Assembly (NCBI RefSeq): GCF_018991925.1
Contig: NW_024720711.1
Location: forward strand, 2,651,971 to 2,715,970
Reading direction: 5' to 3'
DNA from: Homarus americanus
Lineage: Eukaryota; Arthropoda; Malacostraca; Decapoda; Nephropidae
Length of the DNA: 64,000 nt
The position numbers were made by a program, and so were the translations under genes. Below the pieces are notes generated by a model. That model worked only from the letters and a program-made list of their open reading frames with translations, searched no databases and was not told the DNA's origin. Numbering within the stretch: position 1 is the stretch's first letter; every line of letters starts with the position of its first letter. Positions 31,365 through 40,865 of this stretch are shown in pieces.

Positions 31365-32115
31365 GAAGGAGTGGGTGGGTGGGTGGGGGTAAAGGGAGAG
31401 TGGGTAGGAGGTGTGGGTGGGTGGGGGGGGGTGTGAGGAGAGTGGGTAGGAGGTGTGGGTGTGGGTGGGGGGTGAGGGCAGTGGGTGGGGTGTGGGTGGG
31501 GTTGGGGGTGAGGTGTGGGTGTGGGGTGGGTGGGGAGGTAGGAGGTGTGGGTGGGTGGGGGTGAGGGAGAGTGGGTAGGAGGTGTGGGTGGGTGGGGGGA
31601 GGTGGGTGGGAGGTGTGGGTGGGTGGGGGTGAGGGAGTGGGGTGGGTGGGGTGGGTGGGGTGGGGGTGTGGGGATAGGAGGTGTGGGTGGTGGGGGGTGA
31701 GGAGAGTGGGTGGGTGTGGGTGGGTGGGGGTGGGGAGAGTGGGTGGGGGTGTGGTGTGGGGAGGTGTGGGGAGGTGGGTGGGAGGTGTGGGTGGGTGGGG
31801 GTGAGGGAGAGTGGGTATGAGGTGTGGGTGGGTGGGGGGTGAGGGAGGTGGGTGGGAGGTGTGGGTGGGTGGGGTGAGGGAGAGTGGTGGGAGGTGTGTG
31901 GGTGGGTGGGGGTGGGGAGGTGGGTCGGAGTTAAGGAGAGTGGGTAGGAGGGTATGGGTGGGGTTGAGGAGAGTGGGTCAGGGGGTGAGGGTGGGTGGGG
32001 GTGAGGGAGAGTGGGTGGGTGAAGGAGAGTGGGAGGGTATGGGGTGGGGTTGAGGGAGAGTGGAGTCAGGGGTGAGGATGGGTGGGGGTGAGGAGGAAGA
32101 GGGGTGGGGTGAGGA
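31365..32115. repeat. G-rich GTGGGTGGGTGGGGGTGAGG minisatellite
   Basis: About 20 copies of a 30-40 bp unit: GAGTGGGTAGGAGGTGTGG followed by GTGGGTGGGGGTGAG. Plus-strand GGG runs recur throughout, so G-quadruplex potential is high. Small indels are frequent. Confidence 0.95.
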
Positions 32116-32605
32116 GGGAGAGAAAAGGCGACGAGATGTAATGGTATGAACAGAGGTGTGTATATATAGAATGGGAGGAGGGAGGGTGAGGGAGGTAAAG
32201 TAGAAAGTAAAGAGAGAGGAGATAAGGGAGAGGGAGGAAGGAAGGTGAGGGAGGGTAAAGTGAAGAGAGAGAGAGAAGGAGAGGGAGAAAGGAGAGAGAG
32301 AGAGGGAGGGAGGGGGTGAGGGAGGGTAAAGTGAAGAGAGAGAGAGAGGAGGGAGAGGGAGATAAGGAGAGGAAAGGAAGGTGAGGGAGGGAAAGTGAAG
32401 AGGGGAAGTAAGGAGAGAATAAGGGAGAGGGAGGGAGGGGTGAGGGAGGGGTAAAGTGAAGAGAGAGAGGGAAGTAAGGGAGAGGAGATAAGGAGAGAGA
32501 GGGAGGAGGAAGGTGAGGGAGGGTAAAAGTGAAGAGAGAGAGGAAGTAAGGAGGGAGTGAGAGAGAGGGAGGTGAGGGAGAGAGAGAGAGAGAGGAGAAG
32601 AAGGG
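32116..32605. repeat. Purine-rich GAGGGAGGGTAAAGTGAAGA minisatellite
   Basis: About eight copies of a 55-65 bp unit marked by GTGAGGGAGGGTAAAGTGAA and GAGAGAGA runs. Leu/Ser/Pro frames on the minus strand are compositional. Confidence 0.93.
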
Positions 32606-32774
32606 GTGTACAGTATAATAGAGTGAGTTGTACTGCCCCATATTGTACTGTACATCACTAAAGATTACAAGTACACTTTATAGAGTACATGCATAATACT
32701 GTAATCGGTGAGGTCACGAATACGAGGAGAGTACTGTATACTGGTTGAGGGCTACTAGTACTCACACTAACCTT
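32606..32774. other. Unique spacer
   Basis: Non-tandem with GTACTGTA words. No gene is seen. Confidence 0.4.
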
Positions 32775-33080
32775 ACTTTACGACAACTTCCACGATTACT
32801 TTTTGCACTTTACGTCAACCTCTACTCACTTTACGTCGAACTCCACTTACTTTACGTCAAAATATCGTCAAATTCTACTCACTTTGCGGTAAACTCTACT
32901 CACTTTGCGGTAAACTCTTCTCACTTTGCGGTAAACTCTACTCACTTTGCGGTAAACTCTTCTCACTTTGCGGTAAACTCTACTCACTTTGCGGTAAACT
33001 CTTCTCACTTTACGGTAAACTCTCCGAACTTAACGTCAAACTTTATGCTAAACACCACTAAGTTTACGTCAAACTCTACT
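32775..33080. repeat. 21-bp minisatellite (CACTTTGCGGTAAACTC)
   Basis: The centre (32870-33020) has near-perfect 21-bp units alternating CTACTCACTTTGCGGTAAAC and CTTCTCACTTTGCGGTAAAC, giving a 42-bp dimer. Flanking copies read CACTTTACGTCAA and are diverged. The unit is 7 codons, so a frame stays open, but no start context or domain supports coding. Confidence 0.95.
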
Positions 33081-33164
33081 GAACTTACTATACGTAATTT
33101 TACACCATCTAGGTCACAAAGTCTGCTCTTATCTACTACGTCACTTTACATAATATATTAAACT

Positions 33165-33600
33165 CTACTGTGTGTGTATTTGTATGTATGTATATATGTG
33201 TGTATGTATGTATGAGTATTTGGTGTAGTGTTTGTGTATGTATTGTGTGTACTGTGTGTGTTTCTTTGTATGTATGAGTGTAAAGTATATGATCTAAATA
33301 ATTCAGTGTGTATGAGCGTATGATATGAATATTTCTATGTATGTATGATTGTATATAACGTGAATATTCCCGTCTGTGTGTATGAGCGTATGGTATGTGA
33401 GCACTTCTTTGTGAGTGAGTGGACGGGACTGTATGAGTGAATGGGCGGGTCGGACCGTGTGAGTGAGACCGTATGGGTGAGTGGGTGGGTAGGACCGTGT
33501 GTATGAATGAGTGGGTGAATGAGAAAGTGTATGAGTGAGTGAGTGGGACCGTATGAGTGAGTGAGTGAGTGTGGGACCATGTGAGTGAGTATCTACCCAA
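33165..33600. repeat. GTATGTAT / GTGAGTGAGTGG degenerate repeats
   Basis: TATGTATG-type words dominate 33165-33400. GTATGAGTGAGTGAGTGGG and GGACCGT(A/G)TGAG units follow to 33600. Confidence 0.82.
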
Positions 33601-33775
33601 ACCCAGCCAGCCAAGCCATCCAGCGTCTCTCACAAGGAAGGTGGTGTAGACAAATCAAGTTTTATGAATAATGTCCTTGGCTGGGAGCTCGTTGCCTCAT
33701 ATAAGATTCAGGATTGTCGCCAACAGATTCCTACTCCCTACAGAACGAGGCTGGTAAATATGTAAATGGCAGCTC
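33601..33775. other. Unique spacer
   Basis: Non-tandem; no gene or motif is supported. Confidence 0.4.
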
Positions 33776-33979
33776 GGCACCATCACCACCACCACCACCA
33801 CCACGACGACGAGGATGATGGTGGTGATGGTGGTGATGGTGATAATGTGGTTGTACCTCTCTCACGTCTTCGCCACGGTATCGAGGTTAATTTTATTTGT
33901 GGGTTGTGTATTGTTGTTGTTGTTGTGGGGAGATGGGTGTATGGGAGAGAGGTGAAGGAGGATGGGGAGTGGAGGGTGG

Positions 33980-34030
<51 letters not shown>
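33776..34030. repeat. (CAC)n, GGTGAT and (GT)n microsatellites
   Basis: A CACCAC run (about 33779-33803) and GATGGTGGTGAT repeats (33815-33843) are followed by unique DNA and a GT run at about 33984-34027. A 6-8 residue His run in one frame is only the CAC repeat. Confidence 0.92.
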
Positions 34031-34031
<1 letters not shown>

Positions 34032-34380
34032 ATGAGGGGAAAGAAGGAAACTTGGGGAAGGGAAGGAGGGTGAGAGTGATGGGAGTAATGGAAGGCGTGG
34101 GTGGGTGTTTCAGTTCGTGGGGAGTATATGTAGAGGTGGGAGGGGAGATGAGGAGGGGAGAGGTAACATATAGATAGAGGAAGGATGTTGATTAGGTAAA
34201 GATTGAAAGGTTAAAGGGAAAGGAGGAAGAATAAGAAGACAAGGAAGGGAAGGAGGAGGAGGAGGAATAAGGAGAGGGAAGAATAAGAAGACAAGGAGAA
34301 GGAGGAGGAAGAAGAATAAGAAGAGGAGAAAGAAGACGAAGACAAGGAGGAGGAGGAGGAGGAAGAAAGGTGGTACTCTT
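34031..34380. repeat. G-rich then AGGAAGAAGA purine tract
   Basis: 34031-34180 is GGGAGG-rich. 34200-34372 is nearly all purine (AGGAGGAAGAATAAGAAGAC), with AATAAGAAGACAAGG repeated three times. Confidence 0.85.
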
Positions 34381-34839
34381 AAGTAAACAACCCAGGCAGG
34401 TGTTGTGTGACTCTAGGAACATCATCAACAGGTGTCCAGTACTCTCTCTTCTAATCCATCTATCTCTCCCTCCCTCGGTCTTCACCTACCCTCCATCCTT
34501 TAACCGCCCCTTCTCATCCCCCCCTCCTTCCCTTTACCTCCCATTCTCACCCATCTATACCTCCCTGTCCCTCTCTCCTTCCCATCTCCTCACTTCATCC
34601 ATCATCCCATCCTGTTCTTCTCGTGTCCATCATCATCATCATTGTTCTTCAGGTGTTATTTTCTGTTTAGAGGCAGATCTTGTGGTGTCTCCTGAGGGTC
34701 GTGCAGTCTTCCCCTCGCCTACTGAGACATGCAGCATCTTCTCTCACTCTCTCACTCTCTCTCTCACACACATTTCCTACTCTGCAGCTTTCCTCAGTCT
34801 CATTTTATTGGTATATTTTTCTGTGGAATTATTGTAGAG
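34381..34839. other. Pyrimidine-leaning spacer; no gene seen
   Basis: CTCCC/CATC-rich DNA with a short CATCATCATCAT run (about 34627-34640) and a CACTCTCTCACTCTC patch (34745-34770). A 155-codon frame here is Ser/Leu/Pro-rich and compositional. Confidence 0.5.
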
Positions 34840-35657
34840 TGCGTGTTTCTGTGTGTCATACGCTTGTTACACGTTTACTAGTTCGTGTCTTATGCTTGTT
34901 ACACGTTTACTAGTTCGTGTCATACGCTTGTTACACGTTTACTAGTTCGTGTCTTATGCTTGTCACATGTTTACTAGTTCGTGTCTTATGCTTGTTACAT
35001 GTTTACTAGTTCGTGTCATACGCTTGTTACACGTTTACTAGTTCGTGTCATATGCTTGTTACATGTTTACTAGTTCGTGTCATATGCTTGTTACACGTTT
35101 ACTAGCCTGTGTCATACGCTTGTTACACGTTTACTAGCCTGTGTCATACGCTTGTTACACGTTTACTAGTTCGTGTCATATGCTTGTTACACGTTTACTA
35201 GCCTGTGTCATACGCTTGTTACACGTTTACTAGTTCGTGTCATATGCTTGTCACACGTTTACTTGCCTGTGTCATACGCTTGTCACACGTTTACTAGCCT
35301 GTGTCATACGCTTGTTACACGTTTACTAGTTCGTGTCATATGCTTGTCACACGTTTACTAGCCTGTGTCATACGCTTGTTACACGTTTACTAGCCTGTGT
35401 CATACGCTTGTTACACGTTTACTAGTTCGTGTCATATGCTTGTTACACGTTTACTAGTTCGTGTCATATACTTGTTACACGTTTACTTGCCTGTGTCATA
35501 CGCTTGTCACACGTTTACTTGCCTGTGTCAAACGCTTGTCACACGTTTACTTGCCTGTGTCAAACGCTTGTCACACGTTTACTAGCCTGTGTCAAACGCT
35601 TGTCACACGTTTACTTGCCTGTGTCAAACGCTTGTCACATGTTTACTAGTTCGTGTG
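34840..35657. repeat. 32-bp minisatellite (GCTTGTTACACGTTTACTAG)
   Basis: About 25 near-identical 32-bp units: GCTTGTTACACGTTTACTAG plus TTCGTGTCATAC. Variants sort along the array. TTCGTGTCTTATG lies at the left, CCTGTGTCATAC in the middle, and TTGCCTGTGTCAAAC with GTCAC at the right. Period is strict and there are no unique spacers, so it is not a CRISPR array. Confidence 0.97.
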
Positions 35658-36040
35658 ATGTGATGTGATGTGGCGTTGTGAGAAGTGCTGGTTACAGGGA
35701 CAGATACACGTTACAGTGAGAGATGTACAAGACATCTACAAGTTACAGTGAGAGACGTACAGGTTACGATGAAAGATACAGTGAGAGACGTACAAGGCAC
35801 CGACAAGACGGGACAATCCAACATGTCACAACAAGTTTGGAAAGAAGTCGACGGTGTGTAGGGGAGGAGAGAGTTACCATGGCAACACACACACACACAC
35901 ACACATACAAGTGTCGTACACAAGAGAGACAAATGAACCGGAAACAGTCGAATTCTCAGCCCGGTGGGGGAGGGGGGCAGGAGGATAGGAGTGTGTCAGG
36001 CCCCAGACACACACACACACACACACACACAGAGACAACC
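35658..36040. repeat. GTTACAGTGAGAGA(C/T)GTAC words and two (AC)n tracts
   Basis: Four or five loose copies of ACAGTGAGAGACGTACA occur at 35700-35795. AC runs lie at about 35884-35906 and 36008-36031. The remainder is unique. Confidence 0.85.
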
Positions 36041-36059
36041 CTCTCATAATAAAGTGTGA

Positions 36060-36310
36060 GGCCAGACATACTGCCTCACACGCCTGTTCTCACGCATTTG
36101 TGAATAAGTTACCCTCTATGTATAGAACTAAACAAATAATGTAAATGAAATACTGTGTAACTTTCGGTGCCATAATATCCTGACAACTGGGGTTAATTAT
36201 TATGACCCTTTGTAAACCCTACTCTGTAATCCTTTTGCGCTACCGCTCACAGGATGAGTGTGGGGTGCACAATAAAGTAGCCGCTGCAAGCGGCAAATCA
36301 AAATCAAATC
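36060..36310 (+). mobile_element. Probable non-LTR retroelement 3' end with hairpin and AAATC tail
   Basis: A non-tandem segment contains GCTCACAGGATGAGTGTGGG and GTGCACAATAAA. It is followed by a perfect hairpin, GCCGCT-GCA-AGCGGC (36280-36294), and a simple tail of AAATC-type units (36295-36310). A 3' stem followed by a short tandem tail is typical of some LINEs and the SINEs that use them. No reverse-transcriptase coding remains, so it would be a 5'-truncated copy. The left boundary is uncertain. Confidence 0.6.
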
Positions 36311-36399
36311 TTCACACTGTCATATATTTTGGTCAAGTAACTCAGTAGTGACACTATTACACCGACATCTTCAAGTGGTGAATACCTTATGTTCTCTGG

Positions 36400-36525
36400 G
36401 GGTGCGGTGGCCGAGTGGATACCTCTCTCCCCCTTTGTTCTAAAGGTCACTGGTTCGCAATTATAGGGGCACTCCCAGTCCACCCAGCTGTAAACATGTA
36501 CCTAACCTAACCTAACCTAACTTTA
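36400..36525 (+). mobile_element. tRNA-derived SINE, copy 2 (plus strand)
   Basis: Good box A TGGCCGAGTGG (36408-36418), decayed box B GGTTCGCAAT (36452-36461), then GCACTCCCAGTCCACCCAGC, TGTAAACATG, TACC and a CCTAACCTAACCTAACCTAA-type tail (36501-36520). It matches the minus-strand copy at 26611-26712 through the body. The tRNA part is class-II-like (GGCCGAGTGG) but has no proper acceptor or anticodon stems, so it is not a functional tRNA gene. Confidence 0.87.
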
Positions 36526-36604
36526 CGGCTGCCGTTGTGAAGGCGGTCGAGTGTAGTGCCGACCAGTGTCCCCTTGAGTACCGAAGGCATACTGTAGTGT
36601 ACAA
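36526..36604. other. Unique spacer
   Basis: Non-tandem; begins TTACGGCTGCCGTTG after the SINE tail. Confidence 0.4.
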
Positions 36605-36992
36605 TTGGGCCCTTCAGGCGTATGGGGCCCCTCAGGCATATGGGGCCCCTCAGGCATATGGGGCGCCTTAGGCATATGGGGCCCCTCAGGCATATGGGGC
36701 GCCTCAGGCATATGGGGCCCCTCAGGCATATGGGGCGCCTCAGGCATATGGGGCGCCTCAGGCATATGGGGCCCCTCAGGCATATGGGGCGCCTCAGGCA
36801 TATGGGGCCCCTCAGGCATATGGGGCCCCTCAGGCATATGGGGCGCCTTAGGCATATGGGGCCCCTCAGGCATATGGGGCGCCTCAGGCATATGGGGCCC
36901 CTCAGGCATATGGGGCGCCTCAGGCATATGGGGCGCCTCAGGCATATGGGGCCCCTCAGGCTTATGGGGCCCTTCAGGCTTATGGGGCCCCA
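36605..36992. repeat. 18-bp minisatellite with 180-bp higher-order repeat
   Basis: About 21 copies of GGCATATGGGGCCCCTCA. Units differ mainly at one site, GGGGCCCC or GGGGCGCC. The rare unit GGCGCCTTAGGCATATGG occurs at 36663 and again exactly 180 bp (10 units) later, and the order of the two variants between and after these marks also repeats. Both strands stay open because 18 is a multiple of 3; this is not coding. Confidence 0.96.
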
Positions 36993-37067
36993 CTGAGACG
37001 AAGATGGTGTGGTGGATCAAACTGTGTGTGTACTGTGGGCCCCTGTTGCTGTTATGACTGTTTCCTG

Positions 37068-37105
<38 letters not shown>

Positions 37106-37189
37106 ACTGTTACGGTGTTTATACGACAACAATGTGAGACAGGAAGTATGAGACGATTACAGCACCATACAAGAGCTTCATCATGACAC
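36993..37189. repeat. Spacer with (GT)n microsatellite
   Basis: GT run at about 37070-37102; the remainder is unique. Confidence 0.92.
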
Positions 37190-37420
37190 ACACACACACT
37201 ACCACCACAATAACAACAACAACCACAACAACACCAACAACCACAACAACAACACCAACAACAACATCATGCAACAAAAACAACAATAATAACATCATAT
37301 AATAACAACAACAACAATAACAACAACATCATACAACAACACTGGACAAGAACAGCATCAGACGAACTAGACAACATCATTATCATCATCAGGGAGAAGG
37401 GGAGGGGGGGGGGGGGGGCA
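37190..37420. repeat. (AAC)n-type repeats and a G run
   Basis: ACAACAACAAC and CATCATACAACAAC words span 37190-37345. A G homopolymer with one interruption lies at about 37401-37418. Confidence 0.93.
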
Positions 37421-37464
37421 CTTAGCTTGGCCTCCGTGTTCTCGGAGGAAAGAACATACACTTA

Positions 37465-37715
37465 CCTCAGCTGGGGGGAGGAAGGAGGGCATGGTTCAGG
37501 AAAGAGGGTTGAGGAGGCAGAGGAAGGGGAAGGGAGGTAGGAAGGGGTGAAGGGAGGTAGGAGGGTGATGGAAGGTAGGAGGGGGTGAGGGGAGGTAGGA
37601 GGGGGTGACAAGATGGTAATGGGAGGTACAGTAGGAAAGGGTGAGGGAAGGAGGGGGTGAAGGGAGGGTAAGGGGAGGTAAGAAGGGAGGAAGGAAGGAA
37701 GGAAGGAAGGAAGGT
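37465..37715. repeat. GGGGAGGTAGGAGGGGGTGA repeat and (GGAA)n
   Basis: About eight copies of a 22-28 bp purine-rich unit, ending in a pure GGAA run at about 37685-37712. Confidence 0.92.
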
Positions 37716-38009
37716 GTATAATGTATCGCGTATTTATGCTGTATTTAATTTCTGTATCACGTAGTATTTTGTTGTATTTCATTATTCATGTTGGTTAATA
37801 ATTATTGTATTTGAAAGTTTTATGTGTATTAAATAAATTGTCCTTCACTGACCAATAATTTGCATGTTGTATTTTAATGTATTATTATTATATTCACCAG
37901 CGGCTGTTGTATTAGTTTGTTGTAGTTGTGTTAATGTTTGATATGTTGTATTTTATCGTATAATTGAGTGCATTAGCGACTTTGTTGTATTTGTGTGTAA
38001 TCTGTATAA
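37716..38009. other. AT-rich spacer with TTGTATTT words
   Basis: TTGTATTT and TGTTGTATT words recur loosely. No gene is seen. Confidence 0.5.
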
Positions 38010-38215
38010 CTCACTCACTCACTCACTCACACACTCACACACTCACACACACACACACACACACACACACATGGTGGGAAGGTAAGTGATAAAGAAGTAT
38101 GTGTTAGGAGGAGGGAGAGAGTGAGAGAAATGGAGGGAGGGAATGAGGGAATAAAGGAAGTGGAGGGAGGGAAGTGGAGGGAAGGAATGGAGGGAAGCGA
38201 CTCACATTTATCCTA
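38010..38215. repeat. (CACT)n/(AC)n then GGAGGGAA tract
   Basis: CACTCACTCACTCACACAC leads to AC repeats (38010-38071). GGAGGGAGGGAATG purine words follow at 38105-38200. Confidence 0.9.
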
Positions 38216-38624
38216 GTAAACAGTTAATTCCCTCAGGTGTCGTACGAGTGGTCATCACTCTCTCCACTAGTCATACAACATCTACAAGAACGTATTGAAT
38301 AAACCGTATGAAAGAAAGAATTAATAACACATATGAAGAATAAACCGTATGAATGAAAGAATTGATATACCGTGTGAATGAGAGACAATAACTAGGTTTG
38401 TTTTCCACAGTACTGTGCTTCGTCTACCATTCCCATATTTACAAAACGTTCAGGATACGACTCCTAGATACCAGGATGTTGTCAGATGTTCCACACACCT
38501 GTAATGATGTGTGAGAGAGGTATACCTGTGTGTTAATTTGTACAGGTGACTTGTGTGGTATAACTTAGAGAGTACACGTGGTTTAAGATGTTAGTTATTG
38601 AAGGGTAGTAATACGTTATATAAC
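38216..38624. other. Unique spacer; no gene seen
   Basis: GAATAAACCGTATGAA occurs twice (38298, 38338). Otherwise non-tandem. Confidence 0.45.
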
Positions 38625-38975
38625 ATCAGTAATACCAGAATGCATTATAATAACAACACCACCAAAATACACAATAACAACACCAGATTGCACTATAACG
38701 TCACCAGAATGCACAATAACAACACCAGATTGCACTACAACGTCACCAGAACGCACAATAACAACAGAACGCACAATAACAACAAAATACACAATAACAA
38801 CACCAGATTGCACTATAACAACACCAGAATGCACTATAACAACACCATAATGCACTATAACAACACCATAATGCACAATAAGAACACCAGAATGCACTAT
38901 AACAACACCAGAATGCACTATAACAACACCATAATGCACTATAACAACACCAGAATGCACTATTACAACAACACC
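38625..38975. repeat. 21-bp minisatellite (AACAACACCAGAATGCACTA)
   Basis: About 16 copies of AACAACACCAGAATGCACTAT, with CATAATGCAC, AGATTGCAC and CGTCACC variants and some shortened units. 21 bp is 7 codons, so a frame remains open by construction. Confidence 0.95.
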
Positions 38976-39310
38976 ATTTGGTTGTATTCTATTGATAGTG
39001 TGGATTGTTCGGGAGGTGACGAGTTATATTTTCGTCCACATTCACAACCTGTTATAACCCCCCATCACCCCCTCACAACCCCCTCACACCTTCCTCCCTC
39101 TCAGACCCCCCTCCCCCTCACACCTCCCTTCCCTTCAGACTCCCCTCCCCCTCACACCTCCCTTCCCTTCAGACTCTCCCTCACACCTCTTCCTTCAGAC
39201 CCTCACCTCCACCTCAACACCCTCTTTCACCTCCTCTATCACCTTCTGTGCCTCTACATTCACCTCTCTTCCCCAGCAGACTCCCTCTTCATCCCACCTT
39301 GTCGGTCAGA
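38976..39310. repeat. CCTCACACCTCCCTTCCCTT repeat
   Basis: From about 39055 a C/T-rich 30-36 bp unit with CCCTCACACCTCC and CTTCAGAC repeats about seven times. 38976-39054 is unique. Confidence 0.88.
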
Positions 39311-39589
39311 AGGTCAGTTCCAACAATATGTCGTCTCTTATGGTCGCTATATTGTAGATATTATGTAAACGTGCTCTGGGCAGCACCTTTTTTTTTTTCC
39401 CAGTGATTCTTGAGCTCTGCCAAACATGTTTTTTTTTTTTGGCCTCGTGTGGAAAAAAAAACACGGGTATATATTTTTGTTCTCTCACCTGATCTGAAAA
39501 GTGGGTGGAGAATATTCACTGTTGGGTTCTGTTGTACACGTTGGTATCAGTATTGTGGTGAGGGGAGGAACTCACTACGGCTTGTGGAG
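39311..39589. other. Unique DNA with T and A homopolymers
   Basis: T runs at about 39389-39399 and 39430-39440 and an A run near 39454-39462. No gene is supported. Confidence 0.55.
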
Positions 39590-39848
39590 TGGTGGTAGTG
39601 GTTGTGGTTAGTGGTGGTAGTGGTGGTAAGTGATTGTTGGTGGTGGGATAGTGGTATTAGTGATGGTGGTGGTGGGTTGGTGGTGGTAAGTGGTTGGTAG
39701 TGGTGGTGGTAGTAGGGGTGGTGTTGTTGATGTTAGTAATGGTAAGTGGTAGTGGTAGATGATGGTGGTAGTAATAGTGGTAGGTGATGGTTATATTAGT
39801 GGTAAGTGGTGGTGTTGGTGGTAGTAATAGTGATAGGTAACGACACAT
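39590..39848. repeat. GTGGTGGTAGTGGTGG repeat
   Basis: Degenerate GTGGTGGTAGTGGTGGTAAG words. It resembles the 7.9-17 kb satellite in GGT content but lacks its ACAGCGG part. Confidence 0.9.
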
Positions 39849-40035
39849 AACCCAATTGTATCTTTAGCTTCACGTAACGTAACCGAAGTTTATCGTAACT
39901 AAATTTAAAGGAACTTAAGGTAGGATAACTTAAAATGAACTTCACAACGTAACCTAAAGATAGTATGACGTAACTCTTTCGTGACGTAATCTACACGTAA
40001 CTTAACTTTACCGAAACGTACTTGACGTCACGTGA
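39849..40035. repeat. Degenerate repeat with CGTAAC core
   Basis: ACGTAAC-type words occur about ten times among AT-rich spacers. It recalls the GTAACGCA repeat at 26960-27300 but is more diverged. Confidence 0.6.
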
Positions 40036-40690
40036 AAACAACATAACAGTTACAGTAGTTAGGAGCATATAATTACCTCGAACAACTGGAGCCCATTAAC
40101 AAAACTTGTCCACCAGCAAGGATGTTAAGTGCAGTAGTTTATCACCTAACTCCGTAACTGCTTTATGAGGGCAGTTACTAGTACACTTTTCGGAGGCTAT
40201 TTAAGGTGTCGTGTACGTCCAGGATATTCCAAGTCTCAATCTTGTCTGTCAGATAAAAATTTTTAAACAAATTCCAAATAAAAATATAACTTGCAAATAT
40301 TAGTATCGTTTTTTTGTGTTTTTGATTGGGGTGGGAGTTAGAGAGAGGTGGGGAGGGTACCTAAACCTCCAGTGTAAAACAATCATAAGGTCAGTACCGT
40401 TATATATATACTGTATCTATGTCGGAATTTTACCGACCGAAAAAAAAGGGTTGTGTGTAAAAAATCATAACTTAAATTACTTTTAATGTAGTCAAGAGTC
40501 ATGGAGGTAATTCAATTTTAACTATAACAAAATTTGGTGCCTGCAACCTCTATCTCTTTCTCTATAAATCAACTTCCCTTGCCTCCCCCTCATAGCAGCT
40601 GTAAAGAATAAAATACCACAACAACAAATCCAGTTGCAGAAAGTCCCCAGAGAATGCATGACAACTTGTGAATAAAAGAATGTGCCAGAC
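40036..40690. other. Low-repeat stretch; no gene seen
   Basis: Mostly unique AT-rich DNA. It includes a hairpin with GTAACTGC (40154-40161) and GCAGTTAC (40171-40178) arms, followed by CTATTTAAGG (40197-40206). No reading frame has recognisable features. Confidence 0.5.
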
Positions 40691-40699
40691 AAGGGCAGG

Positions 40700-40865
40700 T
40701 TGGAGTGAGCCTGCGCGCCAAAATTGGAAGAGCTTGCGCGCCAAAATTGGTAAGATGATCTGGAGAGCGCTGGAGTGCTGATGACGGTATGTGATTGGTG
40801 GAGAGCCGACCCCTTGCCTCATGGCTCCACCAATAGCGGCCTCGCCCTCCTCCTGCTTCATGTTT
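40700..40865. promoter_or_regulatory. Promoter-like cluster: two E2F-like sites and opposed CCAAT boxes
   Basis: The 16-mer TGCGCGCCAAAATTGG occurs twice, at 40712-40727 and 40735-40750; its reverse complement holds TTTTGGCGCGC, fitting the E2F consensus TTTSSCGC. An ATGACGGTATG (TGACG half-site) follows at 40781. An ATTGG at 40794-40798 and a CCAAT at 40830-40834 form the arms of an imperfect palindrome, ATTGGTGGAG...CTCCACCAAT. E2F plus CCAAT combinations are well known in cell-cycle promoters. Which direction it would drive, and whether a gene lies nearby, cannot be seen here. Activity is inferred. Confidence 0.45.

Noticed and set aside
34840..35657. CRISPR-like regular 32-bp period (also 45110-46310 and 48105-49396)
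   Set aside because: Units are directly adjacent with no unique spacers, and the setting is eukaryotic. These are minisatellites.
36400..36470. tRNA gene (GGCCGAGTGG and GGTTCG boxes)
   Set aside because: No acceptor, anticodon or TPsiC stems pair properly, and the same head is joined to the same non-tRNA body at 26611-26712. It is a SINE.
36523..37197. Frames with Pro-His-Met-Pro-Glu-Gly type repeats on both strands
   Set aside because: The 18-bp unit is a multiple of 3 and stop-free on both strands, so both open at once. No flanking gene structure is visible.
40154..40206. Hairpin GTAACTGC/GCAGTTAC followed by CTATTTAAGG
   Set aside because: An 8-bp stem and a TATA-like word are easily found by chance in AT-rich DNA. 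It does not match the histone 3' stem-loop or another known RNA element.
40562..40861. 99-codon minus-strand frame overlapping the promoter-like cluster
   Set aside because: It runs through the E2F-like and CCAAT motifs and has no recognisable domain. A minus-strand TTTATTCTTTACAG looks like a splice acceptor but stands alone.
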